A stretch of DNA of 64,000 nt from Rhizobium leucaenae USDA 9039 (lineage in GTDB: Bacteria > Pseudomonadota > Alphaproteobacteria > Rhizobiales > Rhizobiaceae). The stretch is from NCBI RefSeq assembly GCF_000426285.1, contig NZ_AUFB01000006.1, positions 234,166 through 298,165 on the forward strand, written 5' to 3'. Under the pieces are notes generated by a model that was not told the DNA's origin, made no database searches, and saw only the letters and a list, made by a program, of their open reading frames with translations. Numbering within the stretch: the stretch's first letter is position 1; every line of letters starts with the position of its first letter. Below, one piece after another: positions 18,601-26,570 of this stretch. Position numbers and translations under genes: made by a program.

Positions 18601-19384
18601 CGGGGCCTTCGTAGATGCCGCGACTGCCGGAGGCTTTGCCGATCGCGTGAATGGCGTTCTCGTAGTCGCGATAGTAGCGGCGGGCGTCGGCAGCCGTGGT
18701 CGCTGCCTCGCCGAGCATGTCGTAGGAATAGCGGAAGCCTCGTGTCTCAAGGGGATGGGCGCGTTTCAACGCCTCCTCGATCGTCTCGCCGGTAACGAAC
18801 TGCTCGCCCATCATGCGCATCGCCATGTCGACGCCGCGGCGGATCACAGGCTCGCCGCAGCGGGCGATTAGCCGCGTCAAGGCTGCGGAGAGGCTGCGGT
18901 CATTGACGGTCCCCGTCAGCTTTCCGGTGACGACCAGGCCCCAAGTCGCGGCGTTGACGAAAAGTGAGCGGCCGCCGCCTATATGGGACTTCCAGTCTCC
19001 TTCGGCGATTTTATCCCGGATCAAGGCATCGCGTGTCGCCGTATCCGGAATGCGCAGGAGCGCCTCGGCAAGACACATGAGAGCGACGCCTTCCTGGCTG
19101 GAGAGCGAATACTCGTGAACGAGACCCTCGACACCCGTGCCCTTATGCTTCAAGCGGAGCGCCTCGATCAGCTTGCGGGCCGTCGCGCGCACCGATCCTT
19201 TCATGCCGGCGGGAATCCTCGCCGCTTCCACAAGCGGAGGCATGCACTCGGTCTCTGGCCGGCGATAGGCGGCCGTGATGGCCTTGCGAAGCTCCGACTG
19301 CTCGCGGATCGGCGGTGCGAATTGCGCAAATGGCTGGGGGGAATTGGGGTCGGAATTGGCGACGTCGGCGACGACTTTGAGCAT
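15680..19384 (-). CDS. putA: Bifunctional proline dehydrogenase / P5C dehydrogenase
   Basis: PutA oxidises proline to glutamate in two steps: FAD-dependent proline dehydrogenase, then NAD-dependent delta-1-pyrroline-5-carboxylate dehydrogenase. It is 1234 residues from ATG 19384, which has AGG nine bases upstream; a longer in-frame reading is less likely. The N-terminal ribbon-helix-helix domain of enteric PutA is absent, as in other alphaproteobacteria. The PRODH barrel (about 150-460) has RLVKGAYWD and the FAD-site region; the aldehyde dehydrogenase part has ISPWNFPLAIFTGQ, AETGGQNGMIV and the catalytic Cys in DSAGQRCSAL. The C-terminal region fits PutA-specific extensions. Divergent putR supports regulation by proline. 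Confidence 0.97.
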   Translation of the reverse strand: MLKVVADVANSDPNSPQPFAQFAPPIREQSELRKAITAAYRRPETECMPPLVEAARIPAGMKGSVRATARKLIEALRLKHKGTGVEGLVHEYSLSSQEGVALMCLAEALLRIPDTATRDALIRDKIAEGDWKSHIGGGRSLFVNAATWGLVVTGKLTGTVNDRSLSAALTRLIARCGEPVIRRGVDMAMRMMGEQFVTGETIEEALKRAHPLETRGFRYSYDMLGEAATTAADARRYYRDYENAIHAIGKASGSRGIYEGPGISIKLSALHPRYVRSQSDRVMGELLPRVRELALLARKYDIGLNIDAEEADRLELSLDLLEELSFDQELKGWNGLGFVVQAYGKRCPFVLDYIIDLARRSGRRMMVRLVKGAYWDAEIKRAQLDGLPDFPVYTRKIHTDVAYVACARKLLAATDAVFPQFATHNAQTLATIYHLAGPDFAVGKYEFQCLHGMGEPLYDEVVGQQKLDRPCRIYAPVGTHETLLAYLVRRLLENGANSSFVNRISDANVSVDELVADPVDLVEANSPVGKPHDLIALPRNLYGGERQNSSGIDLSNEAELDALAANLVATTRHSWHALPLLADGSVEGETRPILNPADHGDVVGQVTEIRIDAAAKIARLAAEGAQQWAAVSPADRAACLERAADIMQSRIETLMGVIMREAGKSAANAIGEVREAVDFLRYYAGQARRTLGPSHAPLGPIVCISPWNFPLAIFTGQVAAALVAGNSVMAKPAGVTPIIAFESVKILHEAGVPRGALQFVPGSGRLGAALIDAAETAGVMFTGSTGVARLIQAQLAKRLSNVGKPIPLIAETGGQNGMIVDSSALAEQVVGDVIASAFDSAGQRCSALRVLCLQEEVADRTLNMLKGALQELSIGRTDQLRIDVGPVINHEAQAEIDAHIEKMRGLGRKVDQLPLPETATLGTFVPPTIIELKKLSDLTKEIFGPVLHVIRYRRQDLDRLIDDINGSGYGLTFGLHTRLDETIARVTGRIKAGNLYVNRNIIGAVVGVQPFGGRGLSGTGPKAGGPLYIGRLVQKAPVPPQHSSFHIDPALSDFALWLSGKGRSDDADAARELGSLSAVGLEKELAGPVGERNVYALHPRGRVLLAPATERGLYRQIAAALATGNHLVVDERTGLHSTLTGLPGSVAARLAWTTDWNADGPFAAALVEGDAKRVLEINQRIAALDGPLVLVQSAMTAELENDVEAYCLNWLVEEVSTSINTAAAGGNASLMTIG

Positions 19385-19431
19385 TTTCAAACCTATTGGC
19401 GGTGGTGATCTAGATCGACGGCTTTCAGCGC

Positions 19432-19608
19432 TTATGGTTCCGGCAGGTTTTCCGGGAGAAGAAGATGCTTCAGACAATCCTTCCTCGGCTCATCCTGGTT
19501 CTTCGTCGGCATCATGCTGACTGCGGCTTTTACAGCGGAGAGAGCGATAGGCCGATAGTTTGCCGACAGGTCGATATCCTGACGCTGGCGAATTGTCTCA
19601 CGTGTCAT
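19432..19608 (-). CDS. Small conserved-looking protein upstream of putA
   Basis: This is a 58-residue ORF with ATG at 19608, preceded by TTTGAGGTTTCCG, a usable ribosome binding site. It contains the phrase SANYRPIALSAVKAAVSMMP, which resembles short hypothetical proteins common in rhizobia with a YRPIxxxAVxAA core; the family is recalled by pattern, not verified. It is basic and lacks membrane segments. It lies 47 bp upstream of putA on the same strand and may be cotranscribed with it. Function is unknown. Confidence 0.55.
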   Translation of the reverse strand: MTRETIRQRQDIDLSANYRPIALSAVKAAVSMMPTKNQDEPRKDCLKHLLLPENLPEP

Positions 19609-19734
19609 CGGAAACCTCAAATCATCGTGTTGTTCGAAGCCAAACTTAGATGCCGTCGCGTTGCAGGTGGAGGCCAAGGCACTTCCATCAATCCTGCTGA
19701 AATATCTAGCACGACAGAGCGGGGCCATTCTCAC

Positions 19735-19763
19735 TTGAAAACAACGCTTGCTAGGTTATATGC
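19735..19763 (+). promoter_or_regulatory. Candidate promoter of putR
   Basis: TTGAAA (19735-19740) and TATATG (19757-19762) are spaced by 16 bp, ending about 30 bp before the putR ATG. This favours the start at 19793 over an earlier in-frame TTG that lies inside the promoter. Confidence 0.4.
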
Positions 19764-19792
19764 ACTTATTATCGACCACCGGATCCGACATT

Positions 19793-20281
19793 ATGCCTAA
19801 TGAAGCCGATCTCTTTAGTGATTTAGACCAATTCGACAAGAAGATCCTCGAAGCACTGGCTCAGGATGGCAGGCTGTCGATCACCGATCTGGCCGCCCGC
19901 GTCGGCCTATCCAAGACGCCGTGTCAGCTTCGCTTCAAGAGGCTCATCAATGACGGGTACATCGAGGGGTTCAAGGCGGTGCTCAATCCGGCGAAGATGC
20001 AGCTCGACCACGTCGCGTTCGTGGAGGTGAAGCTTTCGAATACGCGCGAGGATGCCCTCAAGAGCTTCAACGACGCCGTGAAGAAGATCAGGGAAGTCGA
20101 GGAATGCCACATGATCGCTGGCCGGTTCGACTATTTGCTGAAGATCAGGACGCGCGATATCGGGCGATATCGCCGCGTCCTCGGAGAGCGGATTTCCACT
20201 TTACCCCATGTTGCCAGCACATCCACGAACGTCGCGATGGAAACGGTCAAGGAAGGCTGGACAAATTTGCTTCGAACCTGA
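19793..20281 (+). CDS. putR: Lrp/AsnC-family regulator of proline catabolism
   Basis: This is a 162-residue Lrp/AsnC transcription regulator: an N-terminal helix-turn-helix (FDKKILEALAQDGRLSITDL, then KTPCQLRFKRL) followed by the effector-binding RAM domain (AFVEVKLSN, GRFDYLLKIRTRDI). It is divergent from putA, the arrangement known for PutR in Agrobacterium and Rhodobacter, where it activates putA when proline is present. Start 19793 is chosen because a promoter-like sequence overlaps earlier in-frame starts. A truncated transporter gene begins immediately after its stop, marking an old deletion junction. Confidence 0.9.
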   Translation: MPNEADLFSDLDQFDKKILEALAQDGRLSITDLAARVGLSKTPCQLRFKRLINDGYIEGFKAVLNPAKMQLDHVAFVEVKLSNTREDALKSFNDAVKKIREVEECHMIAGRFDYLLKIRTRDIGRYRRVLGERISTLPHVASTSTNVAMETVKEGWTNLLRT

Positions 20282-20282
20282 C

Positions 20283-20657
20283 TTGACCGTTCCGGACGTC
20301 CCGTCGCCGGAACCTTACGGTGATAGCAGCACCCTTGCCTTGGTCATCTGCGATCACAGCGGCCGGAAGCGCTGCAATACCGTTGCCGACTGCCCCGATC
20401 CGAAGCCGAATGCATGGCCGGTCGATCACGTCGTGACGCTGGTAGTCAAATCCTTTTCGGAAAAAGCAGGCCCTGACGTCCTGAAATACCTTAAGAACCG
20501 TTCCCGGAGCAATGACACCGTCAAGAAACTGATGGCCTGGATGACCGACAACCAGGCCGGCGAAGACGGCGCCAAGCACTTCCTGAAAGAGAATAAGGAC
20601 ATCTGGACGAAGTGGGTTTCACCGGAAGCGGCCAAGAAAATCGAAGCTTCGTTGTAA
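20283..20657 (+). pseudogene. C-terminal remnant of a glycine betaine/proline-type binding protein
   Basis: About 120 codons match the C-terminal third of an OpuAC/ProX-type quaternary-amine binding protein: PEPYGDSSTLALVIC, PNAWPVDHVVTLV, SNDTVKKLMAWMTDN and ENKDIWTKWVSPEAAKK. Such proteins are normally about 300-340 residues with a signal peptide. The N-terminal lobe and export signal are missing, and the frame has no start of its own except inside the putR gene. It lies 97 bp upstream of the permease gene, where a complete binding protein would be expected. The most likely explanation is a deletion that fused the end of putR to this 3' fragment. Confidence 0.8.
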
Positions 20658-20753
20658 TCGCAAAATCACGCGGTGCGCGTATAGTGCACCGCTTCTCACT
20701 GGGCGATAAAATCAAAAGACTTGCCAGCCCTGCTTTGAGGAAAGGGGAACAGA

Positions 20754-21641
20754 ATGGAATGGTTTTACAAATTCCCGCACATGGACGACGATGCTCTTCG
20801 CACGTTGAAAAAGGCGATCGATGATGGCTTTCGGGGGTTCACCCGCGCTTATGGCGATGCGATCGAAGGCTTGTTTGCGCCACTGCAGCATTTTCTGATC
20901 TCGGCCGATCGTTTCATGACACAAACGCCATGGCCGATTATTATCGCAATCATCCTCGCGATCGCCTGGTTCGCCAGCCGTAGCGTGAAGGTGGTTTTGG
21001 GCTGTCTCGTCACTCTCCTGCTGATCGGCTATTTCGACATGTGGGATGATACCATGCATACGATATCCATGATTTTCGTGTGCACGGTGCTCTCTATTGC
21101 CATCGGTATCCCGATTGGCATTTTGATGGCGCGTTCAGACGGCGTCCAGAAGATAGTCAATCCTATTCTGGATGTAATGCAAACCATGCCGAGTTTCGTG
21201 TACCTCATCCCCGTCGTCATGTTGCTCGGGATCGGTAAGGTTCCCGGTCTCATTGCCGTGGTCATTTACGCCATTCCGCCGATGATCCGGCTCACCAATC
21301 TCGGCATTCGACTGGTGGACAAGGATGTGCTGGAGGCGGCGGATGCATTTGGCACCTCGAATTCGCAAAAATTGTTCAAGGTGCAGTTGCCGCTTGCGCT
21401 TCCCACGATCATGGCCGGCATAAATCAGACGATCATGATGGCGCTCGCCATGGTCGTGATTGCATCCATGATCGGCGTTCAGGGATTGGGCCAGCCTGTT
21501 CTCAAGGCAATTGCGAACCAGTACTTCACTCTGGGCATTTTCAACGGCCTTGCCATTGTCGGCATTGCCATCATCTTCGATCGAGTCAGTCAGTCCTACG
21601 GCAAGCGGCTCCAGAAGCATCGGGAGACCGTCCATGGCTGA
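20754..21641 (+). CDS. Glycine betaine/proline ABC transporter permease, ProW family
   Basis: This is a 295-residue inner-membrane permease with about six hydrophobic segments, of the ProW/OpuAB class. The EAA-type loop is seen as EAADAFGTSNSQKLFKVQLP, ending with ALPTIMAGINQT. A motif MQTMPSFVYLIPVVML is typical for quaternary-amine permeases. AAGGGGAACAG precedes the ATG. It overlaps the ATPase gene by eight bases. Its cognate periplasmic binding protein upstream is truncated, so the transporter may be inactive or may use a binding protein encoded elsewhere. Confidence 0.93.
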   Translation: MEWFYKFPHMDDDALRTLKKAIDDGFRGFTRAYGDAIEGLFAPLQHFLISADRFMTQTPWPIIIAIILAIAWFASRSVKVVLGCLVTLLLIGYFDMWDDTMHTISMIFVCTVLSIAIGIPIGILMARSDGVQKIVNPILDVMQTMPSFVYLIPVVMLLGIGKVPGLIAVVIYAIPPMIRLTNLGIRLVDKDVLEAADAFGTSNSQKLFKVQLPLALPTIMAGINQTIMMALAMVVIASMIGVQGLGQPVLKAIANQYFTLGIFNGLAIVGIAIIFDRVSQSYGKRLQKHRETVHG

Positions 21642-22710
21642 TCATCACTTCGGCGGCATCGAGATCCGGCATCTCTACAAGATCTTCGGCCCCAATCCCA
21701 AAGCATATATCGATGCCGTCCAAAAGGGACTGAGCAAAACTGAGCTCAATGAGAAGCACGGTCACGTTCTCGGATTGCGCAACATCAACATCCAGATCCC
21801 ATCGGGCTGCATTCAAGTCATCATGGGCCTCTCGGGATCGGGAAAATCGACCTTGATCCGGCACGTCAACCGGCTGATCGACCCGACCGCCGGCGAAGTC
21901 CTGGTCGACGGTGTCGACGTCGTAAAGATGAGCGAGAGCGAACTGCGCGAGTTCCGTAGACATCAGACCGCGATGGTATTCCAGAAATTCGCGCTTCTTC
22001 CTCATCGCAATGTGCTCGACAACACGATGTTCGGGCTCGAAGTGCAGGGAATGGACCGGTCCAAACGTGTCGATACCGCTATGAAGTGGTTGGAACGCGT
22101 CGGTCTCAACGGCTTTGAGCAGAGATATCCAAATCAATTGTCGGGTGGCATGCAGCAGCGCGTGGGCCTGGCGCGCGCACTTTCCAACGACGCGCCGGTC
22201 TTGCTGATGGATGAGGCATATTCGGCTCTCGATCCGCTGATCCGCATGGACATGCAGACGGTTCTTCTGGATCTGCAGAAGGAGATCAAGAAAACCATCG
22301 TGTTCATCACCCACGATCTCGATGAAGCGCTTCGTCTCGGCGATCAGATCGCCATCCTGCGGGACGGGCAAGTCATACAGCAAGGCACGAGCCAGGACAT
22401 CGTCCTGCGGCCGGCCGACGACTATGTCGCGAATTTCGTCAAAGAGGTGAACAGGGGCCGCGTGGTTCACGTGGAGGCGGTTATGACTCCCGCTCCAGCC
22501 GGCGCGCAGCCCCTCGGCAGAACGGTTTTGGCTCGCACAACCATCGAAGACGCTGTCCGAACCCTCGTGTCAGGCCCGAATGAGGATGTTACCGTGGTTG
22601 GTGACAAAGGCGAGCCAATCGGAACGGTGAACCTCCGGCAACTCACCCGCGCATTGGTCAGTTCACACGACACACCCGCTGGCAGTCCGTCGCTTGCAAC
22701 TGCTTCTTGA
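21634..22710 (+). CDS. Glycine betaine/proline ABC transporter ATPase, ProV family
   Basis: This is a 358-residue ATPase from ATG 21634, which overlaps the end of the permease gene by eight bases. Walker A is GLSGSGKST, the signature LSGGMQQRVGLARAL, Walker B LLMDEAYSALDP (Ala-Tyr rather than Pro-Thr, as is normal for ProV-type proteins), and the switch His ITHDLDEAL. The N terminus has the ProV-type long leader (YKIFGPNPKAYIDAVQKG). The C-terminal part (after about residue 270) resembles a short, degenerate CBS region. It would power uptake of betaines or proline together with the permease. Confidence 0.93.
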   Translation: MADHHFGGIEIRHLYKIFGPNPKAYIDAVQKGLSKTELNEKHGHVLGLRNINIQIPSGCIQVIMGLSGSGKSTLIRHVNRLIDPTAGEVLVDGVDVVKMSESELREFRRHQTAMVFQKFALLPHRNVLDNTMFGLEVQGMDRSKRVDTAMKWLERVGLNGFEQRYPNQLSGGMQQRVGLARALSNDAPVLLMDEAYSALDPLIRMDMQTVLLDLQKEIKKTIVFITHDLDEALRLGDQIAILRDGQVIQQGTSQDIVLRPADDYVANFVKEVNRGRVVHVEAVMTPAPAGAQPLGRTVLARTTIEDAVRTLVSGPNEDVTVVGDKGEPIGTVNLRQLTRALVSSHDTPAGSPSLATAS

Positions 22711-22715
22711 GTGTG

Positions 22716-23012
22716 ATGTGCCTGCTCTTAGAGCATCCGCTGCGCGAGGAACTTCATAACGAACTCCACGCGCAGCCCTCGCTATATTTCGAGTGCGATG
22801 CCGGCGTCGCACTCGTTGCCGTTATTGGCGAAGATGGGTCCCCTGCCCTTTTTCCGATGATCTTACGCAGTTTGAGGAGGTGTCGACGACACAACACATG
22901 GCATCGGCCGCTTCGGCGGCGGGCGCCTGAAATGGGCGCTGCATACCGAATTCCTCACATTGATGTTCGTCACTCCGATCGCGAGGGATCAGGATGAGTG
23001 CGCGTCCGAGCC
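22716..23012 (+). pseudogene. Frameshifted N-terminal remnant of a DUF3422 protein
   Basis: Three short frames together match the start of DUF3422-family proteins. The first reads EHPLREELHNELHAQPSLYF, the second continues about 22850-22910 as SDDLTQFEEVSTT, and the third as HGIGRFGGGRLKWALHTEF followed by LTLMFVTPIA. Intact members read through this region in one frame and are several hundred residues long. At least two frameshifts and loss of the rest show that it is broken. It lies directly after the ProV-type gene, adding to the evidence of decay around this transporter. Confidence 0.7.
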
Positions 23013-23049
23013 CTTCCGCGCAGACCGGAAGGCAAAGACGGGATCATCC

Positions 23050-23946
23050 CTAATCGGCAGCCTCCGTCTTAAGCCATTCGATGAATTGCAAGGCCTTCGT
23101 GTTGTTGGCGCTTCTTGGCGGCACGATCAGAAAATATCCGTCCCTTGTGACGATGGACTGCTCCGTCAGCCGGATCAGAGACCTGGTATCCAGGAGATTT
23201 TGCAGGAGCCGCTTCCACCCCAGAGCAATTCCCTGGCCGCTCAGTGCTGCATACACGGCTTCAGTGTAGAAACTCGTGCGCAGTCCCGAGGGGGCCTTCG
23301 CCAGCTTGATCGAGAAGGCAGCGAGCCATTCTTCCCAGCCGATCCAGCTTGGATTCTGGCTGTCGTAGCTGATGAGCGGCTGCCGTGCGATATCCTCCAG
23401 AGTTGGAGCGCTGCCCAGTTTCGCGGCGTATTCCGGACTGCACACCGGAAACAATTCGTCGTCGAAGAGATATTCGGCCCTGCCATCCGGCCACGCCCCA
23501 TTTCCGTATCTTATGGCAAAATCGCTTCCCCCAAGCCCCGCCGCACTGTCCTGGGAGACGATCCTGAGCCGGCTGTCAGGGTAGAGTCGGGAGAAGGACG
23601 CGATCTTGGGCATCAGCCAGAAGTGCGAGATCGCCAGCGTTGCCGAGATCGATAATGCTCCCTCGTCCTCCTCTCTCGTCAGTTCTGCGATCGTGTCGGC
23701 CATGAGATTGAATGCTGACGTCGCAGCAGTCGACAGCACCTGTCCTTTGTCAGTCAGTTCGATGCTCCGGTGCAGACGCCGAAAAAGCGGAAATCCGAGA
23801 GTTTCTTCCATCAGATGGATTTGCCGGCTGACCGCGGCCTGCGTCACGCCCAGTTCCGCGGCCGCTTTCGTAAAGCTCCTGACCCGTGCCGCGGCCTCAA
23901 AGGCCGTAAGTGCCGCCAATGGCGGGAGCTTTCTGCGAATATTCAT
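23050..23946 (-). CDS. LysR-family regulator, GcvA-like
   Basis: This is a 298-residue LysR transcription regulator. The N-terminal helix-turn-helix reads AFEAAARVRSFTKAAAELG then VTQAAVSRQIHLMEE. The effector-binding domain follows a linker helix; motifs such as SDFAIRYGNGAWPDG and PLISYDSQ are typical of the GcvA subgroup. It is divergent from the Rieske oxygenase gene, with about 140 bp between the starts, so it probably controls that gene and its followers. The inducer is likely a betaine or a related amino acid derivative, by context only. Confidence 0.9.
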   Translation of the reverse strand: MNIRRKLPPLAALTAFEAAARVRSFTKAAAELGVTQAAVSRQIHLMEETLGFPLFRRLHRSIELTDKGQVLSTAATSAFNLMADTIAELTREEDEGALSISATLAISHFWLMPKIASFSRLYPDSRLRIVSQDSAAGLGGSDFAIRYGNGAWPDGRAEYLFDDELFPVCSPEYAAKLGSAPTLEDIARQPLISYDSQNPSWIGWEEWLAAFSIKLAKAPSGLRTSFYTEAVYAALSGQGIALGWKRLLQNLLDTRSLIRLTEQSIVTRDGYFLIVPPRSANNTKALQFIEWLKTEAAD

Positions 23947-24086
23947 AGACGCCCAATCCTTCCAATGGCGACGTTCCCGCGCCCGGCATCACATTACTAT
24001 AGATTATGTGAAAGCTGCAAATTTATGCCGTTGAAGAGTCACCCAGTTCGGCGAAGAATTGCGCATCCAACCCATAAGGTAAGTTC

Positions 24087-25340
24087 ATGCTACAGACATT
24101 CGCTTCGCCGATTTCCTCGCTGCTCGACAGCCGAGCGGACGGTCATTCGCTTCCCGCTGGACTCTACATCAGAGACGATGTTTTCCAGGCTGACCTCGAC
24201 GTCTTTTTCAGAAAGCATTGGATCTGCGTCGGCCTCGACTGCGACGTGCCGGAGCCGGGCGATGCCACGGTTGTCGACATCGGGAACAGCAGCCTGATCA
24301 TCTTGCGCGACGACGACAACCAGATTCGCGTCGTCCACAACGTCTGCCGTCACCGCGGTTCCCGAATCCTGAACGCAGGATCGACGGTGATTTCGAAGCT
24401 GGTCTGTCCCTATCATCAATGGACTTACGAGCTTGACGGCGAACTGACATATGCGCCTCACATGGGCGCCGACTTCGACAAGAGCTGCAAGAGCCTGCGC
24501 CCGGTGAACTTCAAGTCGATCGGCGGACTGATCTACGCCTGCCTTTCCGATAATCCCCCCGAGGATATCGACCGGCTCGAGCAGGTCATGACGGAGCGCC
24601 TCGCTCCCTACGATATCCGCAATGCCAAAGTGGCGCACCAGACGGACGTCATCGAGGATGGGAATTGGAAGCTCACAATCGAAAACAATCGCGAGTGCTA
24701 TCACTGCTCCGCCAATCATCCGGAGCTGTGCGTCTCCTTCGTCGATCTCGACTTCGGCTTCGATCCAGAAGCGTTGAGCCCTGAAGATTTGGAAGAGGCC
24801 CGGGAGCACGAAGCACTTTATGCCGAGCGCACCAGACGCTGGGAGGCAGACGGTTTTCCGTCCGCCGCCGTCGAACAACTCGTGGGCTGCGCCACGAACT
24901 TCAGGACCCAGCGCCTCATCATCGCCGGCGCCGGTGAATCCCAGACGCCCGATGCGACGGCGGCGTCATCGAAACTGCTCGGCAGCATCACGCGGAAAGA
25001 CCTCGGCGATACTCATCTTTGGGGTCACAATAGCTGGAACCACTTCATGGGCGACCATGCCATCGTGTCAATCGTCATTCCGCTTTCGGCCGGGAAGACG
25101 CTGGTTCGCACCAAGTGGCTGGTCCATAAGGATGCCGTCGAGGGCGTGGACTACGATCTTGAGAAGCTGACCGACGTCTGGGTCGCAACGACCGATCAGG
25201 ACTCAGAACTCGTTGCCAGGGCACATGCGGGCGCGCTCGATCCGGCTTATCTTCCCGGTCCCTACTCGCGCTTCTCGGAGACCACCCTCGATAAATTCGC
25301 AACCTGGTACATCGAGCGGATGCGCGCCCATGGATACTAA
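24087..25340 (+). CDS. Rieske non-heme iron oxygenase, GbcA/Stc2-like betaine N-demethylase
   Basis: This is a 417-residue oxygenase alpha subunit. The N-terminal Rieske domain has CRHRGSR (about 89-95) and CPYHQWTY (about 109-116), which bind a [2Fe-2S] cluster through Cys/His pairs. The catalytic domain has NNRECYHCSANHPEL, holding the two His ligands of mononuclear iron. It resembles glycine betaine and proline betaine (stachydrine) demethylases, which remove an N-methyl group as formaldehyde. AAGGTAAGTTC precedes the ATG. Its stop overlaps the start of the reductase gene. With putA and a quaternary-amine transporter nearby, proline betaine is the best guess; carnitine-like or hydroxyproline betaine substrates are possible. 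Confidence 0.88.
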   Translation: MLQTFASPISSLLDSRADGHSLPAGLYIRDDVFQADLDVFFRKHWICVGLDCDVPEPGDATVVDIGNSSLIILRDDDNQIRVVHNVCRHRGSRILNAGSTVISKLVCPYHQWTYELDGELTYAPHMGADFDKSCKSLRPVNFKSIGGLIYACLSDNPPEDIDRLEQVMTERLAPYDIRNAKVAHQTDVIEDGNWKLTIENNRECYHCSANHPELCVSFVDLDFGFDPEALSPEDLEEAREHEALYAERTRRWEADGFPSAAVEQLVGCATNFRTQRLIIAGAGESQTPDATAASSKLLGSITRKDLGDTHLWGHNSWNHFMGDHAIVSIVIPLSAGKTLVRTKWLVHKDAVEGVDYDLEKLTDVWVATTDQDSELVARAHAGALDPAYLPGPYSRFSETTLDKFATWYIERMRAHGY

Positions 25341-26415
25341 AGCGATGCAGACTTCATTGGCTCCGCAGAGAGCGGAGTTCTGGGATATCGAGCGCGACGA
25401 CACCCTCGTCTGCATAGACGTTCATCAGGAGACGCACGACGTAAAGAGTTTCACGTTTGCCTCTCCTGAGGGCAAGCATTTCGCCTTCCAGGGAGGCCAG
25501 TACTTCCTTTTCGACTTTGCAATCGGTGCGGACACCGAAAGCCGCTGTTACAGCGTCTCGTCCTCGCCGCATCGGACAAACGCTTTCACCGTGACGGTGA
25601 AGCGAGTCGCGAACGGTCGGGTTTCAAATTGGCTTCACGACAAGATGGCCGTCGGAACGGCGGTCAAGGCGCAGGGGCCGCTGGGGCACTTCGTTCGGCC
25701 GAACGCGGCCAGCAAGTTCCTGCTGCTCTCCGGCGGCTCGGGCATCACCCCGGTCATGTCCATCCTCCGGGACTTCGGCGACACATGCCGTCCCATCGAC
25801 ATCGTCTTCATGCACGCCGCCCGCTCCCCACGGGATCTCATTTTTCGCGAAGAGCTTTCGAACCTCGCCGCAAAGATGAAGACCGTCAGGCTGCATTTCC
25901 TTCCCGAGGCCGTGGCCGGAGAACCGTCCTGGTCCGGCCTGACGGGCCGGATCTCCCCCGAATTCATGAAACTCGCGGTTCCTGATCTCGCCGAACGGAC
26001 CGTGATGTGCTGCGGCCCCGCGCCATTCATGGCCGCAGCCCGCACGATCGCAGCGGACCTCGGAGTGCCCCCGTCGAGCTATATCGAGGAGAGCTTCGAC
26101 GCCGCGGTGATCGACGAGAACGAGATCGCGGTTCCGGAAGCACCGGTTGGAAAGATATACCAGGTCGAGTTCTCGACGCAGGCGCGCAAGATCGAGGTGG
26201 CCGACGAGCAGACGGTATTAAGCTGCGCGAAGAAAGCTGGCGTAAGGATTCCCTCGTCCTGCGCCAACGGTATCTGCGGCACCTGCAAATCGAAGCTGGT
26301 GTCGGGCTCCGTGGATATGAAACACAATGGCGGTATCCGCCAGCGCGAGATCGACGCGGGACTGTTTCTTCCCTGCTGCTCCAAGCCTTTGAGCGATCTC
26401 GTTATCGAGCGGTAG
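25330..26415 (+). CDS. Ferredoxin reductase-type electron transfer protein, GbcB/Stc4-like
   Basis: This is a 361-residue reductase that passes electrons from NAD(P)H to the Rieske oxygenase. The FAD-binding domain has RCYSVSSSPHR, the NAD domain has LLSGGSGITPVMS and CCGPAPFM, and the C-terminal plant-type ferredoxin domain has CANGICGTCKSK plus a later Cys, the ligands of a [2Fe-2S] cluster. Start 25330 overlaps the oxygenase stop by 11 bases; an ATG at 25345 is an alternative. The FNR-then-ferredoxin order matches GbcB. It almost certainly forms a two-component demethylase with the upstream gene. Confidence 0.92.
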   Translation: MDTKAMQTSLAPQRAEFWDIERDDTLVCIDVHQETHDVKSFTFASPEGKHFAFQGGQYFLFDFAIGADTESRCYSVSSSPHRTNAFTVTVKRVANGRVSNWLHDKMAVGTAVKAQGPLGHFVRPNAASKFLLLSGGSGITPVMSILRDFGDTCRPIDIVFMHAARSPRDLIFREELSNLAAKMKTVRLHFLPEAVAGEPSWSGLTGRISPEFMKLAVPDLAERTVMCCGPAPFMAAARTIAADLGVPPSSYIEESFDAAVIDENEIAVPEAPVGKIYQVEFSTQARKIEVADEQTVLSCAKKAGVRIPSSCANGICGTCKSKLVSGSVDMKHNGGIRQREIDAGLFLPCCSKPLSDLVIER

Positions 26416-26570
26416 ATTAGACGCTCGGGTCACGCTAGCTTTGCAGCGCATGCGAAAGTCAGCGTTCGAAGTGGAGCCGACGTTCTGCTCGACTTCCGAG
26501 TCGATAGGCTCAGCTCAAAACCATATGGCTCGCCCTTTTCGGCAACCTAACATTGTGGGACACAACAAGA

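Noticed and set aside
17789..18871. Open frame of 360 codons on the plus strand inside putA
   Set aside because: It is antisense to the proline dehydrogenase domain and has no family features.
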